Source: CAVVYJ01 sp963752495
GTDB lineage: Bacteria > Pseudomonadota > Gammaproteobacteria > Burkholderiales > Methylophilaceae
DNA length: 64,000 bases
Direction: 5' to 3'
NCBI GenBank assembly: GCA_963752495.1
Contig: CAVVYJ010000004.1
Span: 40,453-104,452, forward strand
The position numbers and the translations under genes were made by a program. Within the stretch, counting starts at the first letter, position 1. Each line of letters begins with the position of its first letter. Positions 58,341-64,000 of the stretch are shown here, piece after piece. A model generated the notes under the pieces. That model ran no database searches and was not told the origin of the DNA. It worked only from the letters and a program-made list of their open reading frames with translations.

Positions 58341-59975
58341 TTAAGCAATTGGTTTAATGGTGTTTGGAATAATTTGCGCATCAAATTTTTCCATAAGGTC
58401 TTTTACAAAACTATCCTGCAAAATTGCAGCTTCCGCGGAAGATTGCACTTCTGCTTTCTCGCTTGCACTCTGTTTGGCAGGCGTATTAGCTTCATTATTT
58501 ATTTCAAAATTGAGCTTAATTTTTTTGCTGAAATATTCGTTAATCGCACTAGATAATTTATCCTGATAGCTCGCGCTAACTAAGTGTTTTTGGGTTTCTG
58601 CCACGCGTAAAGTCATGCTGTTTTCATCGTAACTTACTAGTTCGCAATTTTGTGCCAAGGCGCGCGCCAAGCCGAGCTTAAGATTTTGCTCGACCAATTC
58701 ACGCCAGTTGCCATTAAATGCAATATTTACTTTGTTTGAAGGTGCTGATTCAGATGGGCTGGAGGCCGCATGGTTACTGGCTGTTGTAGCCATGCTTTCT
58801 GCTTGGTTTTGACTTTCATTTGGCGATAATGCTTGAGTCGGCGGTATTTTAATGGTTTCGTTCGCAGGTTTATGAACGCTACTTAACTTTTCCTGAGGTG
58901 TGAAGGCCAGCATACGTAGCAGACTCATGGTAAACCCAGCAAATTCGTCGGGCGCCAGACCAATATCACGGCGGCCAAGTAATGCAATTTGATAATAAAG
59001 CTGTAGCGTGTCGGCGGGTATTTTTTGCGAAAAATCGAGCAGCAGCGCGCGTTCTGGCAAATCAGAAGCAATACTTGTTGGCACCGTTTGTGCAATTGCG
59101 ATTTGGTGCAATAGATTTGCCAAATCATTGAGGGCAGCTTCGAACGAAAGGCTCCGTGCTTCCATTTGTTTGGCTTTTTCAATTAGGCTGGGGCCGTCAT
59201 TATTAAGTAGTGCTTGGAGTATATCGAAAAGATAGCTTTGATCTAAAGCTCCAAGCATACTGCGCACTTCGGCTTCATTGACGGTTTGGTTACCATAAGC
59301 GATTGCTTGGTCGGTGAGCGAAAGCGCATCGCGCATACTGCCTGCGGCAGCTCGCGAAATTAATTGAATTGCTGATGGTTCGGATTGGATTCCTTCTTCA
59401 TTAAGCACTTGCAGCAAGTATTCGGCAATGGTTGTGCTTGCCATCTGGCGCAAGTTAAACTGCAAGCAGCGTGACAAAACAGTGACAGGTACTTTTTGCG
59501 GGTCTGTGGTTGCGAGAATAAACTTTACGTGTGCGGGCGGCTCTTCCAGCGTTTTTAACATGGCGTTGAATGCGCTTTTTGAGAGCATGTGCACTTCATC
59601 GATAATGTAAACTTTGAAGCGGCCCACAGTTGGGGCGTATTGCGCATTTTCCAGCAGTTCTCGCATTGCATCAACTTGCGTATTGCTGGCGGCATCCACT
59701 TCAATTAAGTCAATAAAGCGGCCTTTGTCGATTTCCACGCAGGCGTTACATACACCGCAGGGTTTGGCGGTGATCCCGGTTTCGCAATTGAGAGATTTGG
59801 CTAAAATGCGCGCGAGAGTAGTCTTGCCAACGCCTCGCGTACCTGTGAATAAGTAAGCGTGGTGCAGGCGTTGCTGTTCTAGCGCATTAGTAAGCGCGCG
59901 TACGACATGTGGCTGACCAACTAAGGTTTCGAACGATTTTGGGCGCCATTTACGCGCTAGCACTTGATAACTCAT
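58341..59975 (-). CDS. dnaX: DNA polymerase III subunit gamma/tau
   Basis: A 544-residue clamp-loader ATPase with Walker A FTGTRGVGKTTLARIL, zinc ligands in CETGITAKPCGVCNAC, DEXX box IIDEVHMLSKSAFNAML and sensor LSRCLQF. A variable tau-like C-terminal region follows residue about 365. The frame is intact. It starts the dnaX-ybaB-recR operon just downstream of the 4.5S RNA gene. Confidence 0.95.
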   Translation of the reverse strand: MSYQVLARKWRPKSFETLVGQPHVVRALTNALEQQRLHHAYLFTGTRGVGKTTLARILAKSLNCETGITAKPCGVCNACVEIDKGRFIDLIEVDAASNTQVDAMRELLENAQYAPTVGRFKVYIIDEVHMLSKSAFNAMLKTLEEPPAHVKFILATTDPQKVPVTVLSRCLQFNLRQMASTTIAEYLLQVLNEEGIQSEPSAIQLISRAAAGSMRDALSLTDQAIAYGNQTVNEAEVRSMLGALDQSYLFDILQALLNNDGPSLIEKAKQMEARSLSFEAALNDLANLLHQIAIAQTVPTSIASDLPERALLLDFSQKIPADTLQLYYQIALLGRRDIGLAPDEFAGFTMSLLRMLAFTPQEKLSSVHKPANETIKIPPTQALSPNESQNQAESMATTASNHAASSPSESAPSNKVNIAFNGNWRELVEQNLKLGLARALAQNCELVSYDENSMTLRVAETQKHLVSASYQDKLSSAINEYFSKKIKLNFEINNEANTPAKQSASEKAEVQSSAEAAILQDSFVKDLMEKFDAQIIPNTIKPIA

Positions 59976-60027
59976 GTCGCTATTTTAGCTGAAAATCCCG
60001 CGTGCATTGCAACGTAAGAAAAAGAAA

Positions 60028-60123
60028 GGGCGAGCCTTATCCCCGGCACTTGCTTGGTAGTTGTGGCTGCTTGCTTCCGCATCTGACCAGGTTGGCTACT
60101 TTACAATGCGGGGAGGCCCGCCG
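60028..60123 (-). ncRNA. ffs: 4.5S signal recognition particle RNA
   Basis: On the minus strand the sequence contains the conserved SRP domain IV: CCTGGTCAG, the GGAA tetraloop in GCGGAAGC, then AAGCAGCC. The ends pair as GGCGGGCC (60122-60115) with GGCTCGCC (60036-60029). A T-rich tract follows (60017-60027). Position next to dnaX is typical. The ends are approximate. Confidence 0.9.
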
Positions 60124-60129
60124 AGCGTC

Positions 60130-60158
60130 ATTTTACAGCAGTTTGGCGGATAGCCCAA
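60130..60158 (-). promoter_or_regulatory. Promoter of the 4.5S RNA gene
   Basis: On the minus strand TTGGGC (60158-60153), a 17-bp spacer and TAAAAT (60135-60130) precede the RNA start near 60123 by 6-7 bp. Confidence 0.55.
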
Positions 60159-60190
60159 TCAAACATACTAATTATTTATAGCTAGTTAGC

Positions 60191-60577
60191 TTATTTGTAG
60201 CCAATGCGAACAACAGGCGGTAACGCTGCTAATTCTTCATCGCTGTATAATCGGCCACTCGTAATAAAGGCAAAACCTGTGCCGCAATCGAGTGAAAATG
60301 AGCCACTAGAACCAGGCTTGGCGTCTAATATAGTGTGCATATTCTCGGCAAATGAGAAATGGCTATCGCCCATATAAAAAGTGGCATTTTTATGAGTACC
60401 TAATTTTCCTAGCACAACATCTGCTGCGCTACCATTAAACTCGCTTTCAGGCATGCATAGTGGACCACTGCCTTCGCAGCAACCGCCAGACTGTAAAAAA
60501 GCGATTGGGCCATATTGCTCGGTGAGTTTGTCGATTAATGCAACTGCTGAAGGTGTTGCGGAGACGCGTTCTGACAT
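60191..60577 (-). CDS. DUF779 family protein, partner of the aldehyde dehydrogenase
   Basis: A 128-residue DUF779 protein with QSGGCCEGSGPLCM near residue 30. It is regularly encoded after AldB/ExaC-type acetaldehyde dehydrogenases; the role is not established. I start at the ATG at 60577, which has GGAG 8 nt upstream. An intrinsic terminator lies between it and the aldehyde dehydrogenase gene, so its expression should be lower than that of its partner. Confidence 0.85.
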   Translation of the reverse strand: MSERVSATPSAVALIDKLTEQYGPIAFLQSGGCCEGSGPLCMPESEFNGSAADVVLGKLGTHKNATFYMGDSHFSFAENMHTILDAKPGSSGSFSLDCGTGFAFITSGRLYSDEELAALPPVVRIGYK

Positions 60578-60590
60578 GATACTAAACTCC

Positions 60591-60618
60591 AAAAAAAGGG
60601 GCGAGTAAACCCGCCCCT
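60591..60618 (-). terminator. Intercistronic terminator between aldehyde dehydrogenase and DUF779 genes
   Basis: On the minus strand AGGGGCG (60618-60612), an 8-nt loop and CGCCCCT (60603-60597) are followed by TTTTTT (60596-60591). It ends next to the DUF779 ribosome-binding site, so it probably attenuates expression of the second gene. Confidence 0.85.
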
Positions 60619-60655
60619 CGATTTTACAAATAACACTAGAGCTAACTTCTAAAAA

Positions 60656-62176
60656 TTAGAAGAATCCTAATTTATTTGGGTTATAGCTTACTAGCAAGTT
60701 TTTAGTTTGTTGGTAGTGATCAAGCATCATTTTGTGATTTTCGCGACCGATGCCAGATTCTTTATAACCGCCAAATGCTGCATGTGCAGGGTAGGCGTGG
60801 TAGCAGTTAGTCCACACACGACCAGCTTTAATACCACGACCCATACGGTAAGCAGTAGTGCCGTTACGACTCCATACACCAGCACCTAAGCCAAAGATAG
60901 TGTCATTCGCAATAGCCAAAGCTTCTGCTTCATCCTTAAACGTAGTAACAGCAAGTACTGGCCCAAAAATTTCTTCTTGGAAAACGCGCATTTTATTGTG
61001 ACCACGCAACAATGTTGGTTGCACATAATAGCCTTCTGCCAAGTCACCGCTTAACACATTGCGATTGCCGCCAGTGAGTACTTCAGCACCTTCCTGCTTG
61101 CCAATATCGATATAGTTCATAATTTTATTGAGTTGATCTTGTGAGGCTTGGGCACCTAGCATGGTGCTTGAGTCAAGCGGGTTGCCCTGTTTAATCGCTT
61201 TAACGCGTGGCATCACGCGCTCCATAAATTTGTCGTAGATGGATTCTTGAATAATGGCGCGAGATGGACAGGTACAAACCTCACCTTGGTTGAATGCAAA
61301 CAACACTAAGCCTTCAATCGCTTTATCAAAGAATGCGTCATCTTCATCCATAATGTCTGCAAAGAAAATATTAGGTGATTTGCCACCTAACTCTAGTGTT
61401 GCAGGAATCAGGTTGCTTGCAGCTGCAGTAGCAATGGCGCGACCTGTTGCAGTCGAGCCGGTAAAGCCAATTTTGGCGATGCGTTTGCTGTTTGCAAGAG
61501 GAGCACCAACTTCGCGACCATAACCATTGACAATGTTAATCACGCCAGGAGGTACTAAATCTCCAATGACTTCCATCAAAATCAAGATACTGATGGGTGT
61601 GAATTCCGCAGGTTTCATCACCACACAGTTACCAGCAGCCAAAGCTGGCGCTAGCTTCCAAGCTGCCATTAAAATTGGGAAGTTCCAAGGAATAATTTGG
61701 CCAACAACACCTAATGGCTCGTGGAAATGGTAAGCGATGGTGTCATTGTCAATTTCACTGATGCCACCTTCTTGTGCCCGAATAGCACCAGCAAAATAAC
61801 GGAAGTGATCTGCTGAAAGCGGGATGTCTGCATTAACAGTTTCACGAATAGGTTTGCCATTGTCCACGGTCTCCGCCGTGGCAATAAGGTCAAGGTTAGC
61901 TTCAATTCTGTCTGCAATTTTAAGTAAGATGTTAGAACGCTCAGTTGTTGATGTTTTGCCCCATGCGTCAGCAGCCTTGTGCGCAGCATCCAAAGCCAAC
62001 TCAACATCTTCAGCACTGGATCGCGCAGCTTTCGTATAGTTTTTACCAGTAATTGGAGTAACAACATCAAAGTACTCGCCTTTGGTAGGGGCAACCCATT
62101 TACCGCCAATAAAGTTGTCGTATTTGGCTTTGTATGCAATTTTTACGCCCATGCCTTTTAGTAATTCCAAACTCAT
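60656..62176 (-). CDS. NAD-dependent aldehyde dehydrogenase (AldB/ExaC-like)
   Basis: A 506-residue aldehyde dehydrogenase of the acetaldehyde/chloroacetaldehyde group. Motifs are the catalytic Cys in NQGEVCTCPSR, the Glu in TLELGGKSPN, GFTGSTATGRAIA for NAD binding, and VGQIIPWNFPILMAAWK. The DUF779 gene downstream supports the AldB/ExaC assignment. GAGGAG lies 7 nt before the ATG. Four palindromes lie 40-140 bp upstream. Its substrate in a C1-using cell could be formaldehyde or acetaldehyde; this is inference. Confidence 0.92.
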   Translation of the reverse strand: MSLELLKGMGVKIAYKAKYDNFIGGKWVAPTKGEYFDVVTPITGKNYTKAARSSAEDVELALDAAHKAADAWGKTSTTERSNILLKIADRIEANLDLIATAETVDNGKPIRETVNADIPLSADHFRYFAGAIRAQEGGISEIDNDTIAYHFHEPLGVVGQIIPWNFPILMAAWKLAPALAAGNCVVMKPAEFTPISILILMEVIGDLVPPGVINIVNGYGREVGAPLANSKRIAKIGFTGSTATGRAIATAAASNLIPATLELGGKSPNIFFADIMDEDDAFFDKAIEGLVLFAFNQGEVCTCPSRAIIQESIYDKFMERVMPRVKAIKQGNPLDSSTMLGAQASQDQLNKIMNYIDIGKQEGAEVLTGGNRNVLSGDLAEGYYVQPTLLRGHNKMRVFQEEIFGPVLAVTTFKDEAEALAIANDTIFGLGAGVWSRNGTTAYRMGRGIKAGRVWTNCYHAYPAHAAFGGYKESGIGRENHKMMLDHYQQTKNLLVSYNPNKLGFF

Positions 62177-62194
62177 ATTGTGCTCCTCATTTAA

Positions 62195-62200
62195 ATTATA
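62195..62200 (-). promoter_or_regulatory. -10 element of the aldehyde dehydrogenase gene
   Basis: TATAAT on the minus strand (62200-62195) lies about 20 bp before the gene start, but no TTGACA-like box is found 17 bp upstream. Activator dependence is suggested. It adjoins the palindrome array at 62218-62313. Confidence 0.5.
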
Positions 62201-62217
62201 TTTAATAGTTAGAGATA

Positions 62218-62313
62218 TTGGCTGTTAGCCAAGATTATGAATATGATTCATACGCTACTACGCACAATAGAATTGTGCGTTTTTGCTTAATATTGACGCA
62301 TATTACATTGTAA
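62218..62313. promoter_or_regulatory. Array of four short palindromes between aldehyde dehydrogenase and cyclase genes
   Basis: Four perfect dyads occur in 96 bp: TTGGCT-GTT-AGCCAA (62218-62232), ATGAAT-ATG-ATTCAT (62237-62251), ACGCACAAT-AGA-ATTGTGCGT (62260-62280) and TTACA-T-TGTAA (62303-62313). The first three share a 3-nt centre but not a sequence. They lie in the 299-bp divergent control region. The third is followed by TTTT on the plus strand and could also act as a terminator. Confidence 0.65.
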
Positions 62314-62475
62314 AATATCACCCTCTACATTAATACTTAGTGCGTTGTAAAGCAAGCATTAAACAATTTTTATCAGTGATTTTAAAGATAAACGCTGGCG
62401 AACATTTTCATCATCAGTTATAGTTTCGCGACAATAAAAACAAAATACAATTTTGGAGGTGAAAACAGTTAACTT

Positions 62476-63714
62476 ATGTCAGATCCGTCATCAGGTTTTA
62501 AAATTACAACACGTGAATTTTGGCATAACATAAGCCATCCTACCGATGATACTCTAGGCAAGGCGATACTCACTTTATTGGTATTCGCAGAAAGTTTAGT
62601 ATGTATTTTTTGGATATATACACTTTCAGGTCTTGGAGAAGGTTACGCCATCATGGCGCTTGTGCCTTACATCTACATTATTGTTTCTTATGCAAGTTTA
62701 CTAATTTTTTACCGTTCAAAAAAGTTTGAATATATTACTTTTACACAATTAATCATGTTGTTGGTAATGCCTTTCTTTATGCAGTGGGCAATAGGCGGTT
62801 ATGAGGCTTCCAGCGGTATTGCGATATGGGCCATTTTGTGCCCAATCGGCGCGCTGATGATACTGGGCACGCGCCAGTCCACGTCTTGGTTTATTTTATT
62901 TGCTGTGCTTGCCATTGTTTCATGGAAACTTAACGATCAATTTGTTGGCAACTCTCTGCCAATTCCAAGACACATCAAAGATACGTTTTTCTTGATGAAT
63001 ATTATGGGAACAGCCTGTATTTTGTATGCGGTGATGCGCTATTTTCAAAGTCAGAAAGAGCGTACTTTGTATGAGCTTGGTTTAGAGCAAGCGAGATCTG
63101 AGAAACTGTTACTAAATATTTTGCCAAAATCAATCGCAAATCGTCTAAAAGATAATGATATGCGCATTGCAGACAGTCATGAATCTGTGACCATCTTGTT
63201 TGCAGATATCGTCGGGTTTACAAAACTCACCGCTTCTATGTCACCTGCTGATTTAGTTGATTTGTTAAGTCAGCTATTTTCTCGGTTTGATCAGCTGGCA
63301 GATAAATATGGCTTAGAAAAAATTAAGACCATTGGAGACGGTTATATGGTGGTGGGTGGGGCGCCAATGAGTCTTGAAGGACATGCTAGTATCATTGCCA
63401 AACTTGCTTTAGAGATGCAGCAGGAATTGGCAGATTTTAATACCCATACCGGACAAAATTTACAAATGCGTGTGGGCATTAGTAGCGGTGCAGTGGTGGC
63501 TGGTGTAATAGGCACATCAAAATTTGCTTATGACATTTGGGGCGACCCAGTGAACATGGCGAGCCGTATGGAGCAAACCGCGATACCAGACAGCATTCAA
63601 GTGAGCGAAGCCACCTATAAGCTGATTAAAAAAGACTATAAGCTAGAGGCACGTGGCCTAGTCCAAATCAAGGGCAAGGGCGAAGTGAATACCTATCAGC
63701 TTAAAGGTAAGTAA
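62476..63714 (+). CDS. Membrane-anchored class III adenylate cyclase
   Basis: A 412-residue protein with about six N-terminal transmembrane helices (residues about 30-190), a short coiled linker (LLNILPKSIANRLKDN) and a class III cyclase domain. Metal Asp residues are seen in FADIVGFTKL and IGDGYMVVGG. The Lys of EKIKTIGDG and the Asp of AYDIWGDPVNMASR point to ATP rather than GTP. It should make cAMP in response to a membrane signal; no separate sensor domain is obvious. It is divergent from the aldehyde dehydrogenase gene. Confidence 0.88.
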   Translation: MSDPSSGFKITTREFWHNISHPTDDTLGKAILTLLVFAESLVCIFWIYTLSGLGEGYAIMALVPYIYIIVSYASLLIFYRSKKFEYITFTQLIMLLVMPFFMQWAIGGYEASSGIAIWAILCPIGALMILGTRQSTSWFILFAVLAIVSWKLNDQFVGNSLPIPRHIKDTFFLMNIMGTACILYAVMRYFQSQKERTLYELGLEQARSEKLLLNILPKSIANRLKDNDMRIADSHESVTILFADIVGFTKLTASMSPADLVDLLSQLFSRFDQLADKYGLEKIKTIGDGYMVVGGAPMSLEGHASIIAKLALEMQQELADFNTHTGQNLQMRVGISSGAVVAGVIGTSKFAYDIWGDPVNMASRMEQTAIPDSIQVSEATYKLIKKDYKLEARGLVQIKGKGEVNTYQLKGK

Positions 63715-63727
63715 CAGCTCGGTTGCT

Positions 63728-63756
63728 TTGTCTTAATTTGCCGCATCGGCTATAAT
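63728..63756 (+). promoter_or_regulatory. Promoter of the tRNA-Ser gene
   Basis: TTGTCT (63728-63733), a 17-bp spacer and TATAAT (63751-63756) precede the tRNA by 21 bp, consistent with a short trimmed leader. Confidence 0.75.
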
Positions 63757-63777
63757 CCGCCTCCAGCGCTTTTTATC

Positions 63778-63867
63778 GGAGAGATGGATGAGCGGTTTAA
63801 GTCACCACCCTGGAAAGGTGGCACAGGGGCAACTCTGTCGAGGGTTCGAATCCCTCTCTCTCCGCCA
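63778..63867 (+). tRNA. tRNA-Ser (GGA)
   Basis: A 90-nt cloverleaf with acceptor GGAGAGA pairing with TCTCTCC, a long variable arm, anticodon loop CTGGAAA (anticodon GGA) between CCACC and GGTGG, and T-loop GGTTCGAATCC. An encoded CCA follows GCCA at 63864-63867. The long variable arm fixes it as a serine tRNA. Confidence 0.96.
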
Positions 63868-63879
63868 ATAAAGCCAGTT

Positions 63880-64000
63880 CTAATTGTTCTTGCAAAGCAT
63901 ATCGACAAAAATATTCACTGGGGTGGCTTCGAGTTTTGGCTGGTCTAGACAGAGTGCCAAGATTTCAGCTTGATGGTTACTATCAAATCGGCGCGCAAGA
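63880..64000 (-). CDS. C-terminal fragment of a gene running off the right edge
   Basis: On the minus strand an open frame enters from the right edge (LARRFDSNHQAEILALCLDQ...) and stops at 63880 after ending DMLCKNN. No stop occurs in 39 codons and the residue mix looks protein-like. Too little is visible to name it. It is convergent with the tRNA gene. Confidence 0.4.
   Translation of the reverse strand, partial: LARRFDSNHQAEILALCLDQPKLEATPVNIFVDMLCKNN

Noticed and set aside
62203..62240. Sigma-54 promoter (GG-N10-GC) for the aldehyde dehydrogenase gene
   Set aside because: TTGGCT occurs, but no GC element at the required spacing was found on the minus strand.
63778..64000. tRNA-Ser as an integration site with an integrase fragment beside it
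   Set aside because: No direct repeat of the tRNA 3' end is visible and the adjacent 39-residue fragment has no integrase motif.

Overview
The window looks like chromosome from a betaproteobacterial methylotroph of the Methylophilaceae (Methylotenera/Methylophilus-like); no sequence search was possible, so this rests on gene content. Two markers point there: the fhcBADC set for tetrahydromethanopterin/methanofuran-linked formaldehyde oxidation, and a methanofuran-type cofactor operon (AfpA-like flavoprotein, dihydropteroate-synthase-like protein, DUF447 protein, mfnB). The rest is typical betaproteobacterial housekeeping synteny: ndk-rlmN-pilF-rodZ-ispG-hisS-(...)-yfgM-bamB-der, hfq-hflX-hflK-hflC-DUF2065-hisZ-purA, mtaD-ubiG-gph, and dnaX-ybaB-recR with the 4.5S RNA gene beside it.

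Layout. 0-5.6 kb: a partial lipoprotein gene, an ArsR-type regulator with three SRPBCC genes, a hypothetical gene with a paralogue 20 kb away, a two-domain alpha-carbonic anhydrase and trhO. 5.6-10.1 kb: fhcBADC on the minus strand. 10.2-22.2 kb: the housekeeping run, with a SIMPL-domain gene and two orphan peptide-type ABC ATPases inserted between hisS and yfgM. 22.3-28.5 kb: the second paralogue, bamD divergent from rluD, pgeF, a ZIP transporter, rimO and an unknown gene. 28.5-32 kb: pldA, an HxlR regulator divergent from a WrbA-like flavoprotein, an unknown gene and a TetR regulator. 32.2-38 kb: a tripartite RND efflux operon. 38-42.1 kb: a TonB-dependent receptor, a DUF2946 protein and a large unknown protein. 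42.3-50.1 kb: gltX and the hfq-to-purA run. 50.1-53.5 kb: the cofactor operon. 53.5-63.7 kb: an OmpA-like porin, mtaD-ubiG-gph, recR/ybaB/dnaX, 4.5S RNA, aldehyde dehydrogenase with DUF779, and a class III cyclase. The window ends with tRNA-Ser(GGA) and a fragment of another gene.

How it fits together. FhcBADC needs methanofuran, and the operon at 50-53 kb is of the type that supplies such cofactors, so one window holds both an enzyme complex of formaldehyde oxidation and part of its cofactor pathway. Carbonic anhydrase, aldehyde dehydrogenase and the efflux, quinone and electrophile-type regulators fit a cell handling reactive C1 compounds, but that link is inference.

A caveat dominates the annotation: about twenty genes, many essential (hisS, der, rodZ, fhcA, fhcB), are interrupted by frameshifts. 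Where the lesion can be placed it is usually one extra base in a short homopolymer, which points to sequencing error rather than decay. I therefore report each such gene over its full reconstructed span and state where the frame breaks. No stretch over about 300 bases is without a gene or described signal. I found no CRISPR array, insertion sequence or prophage.
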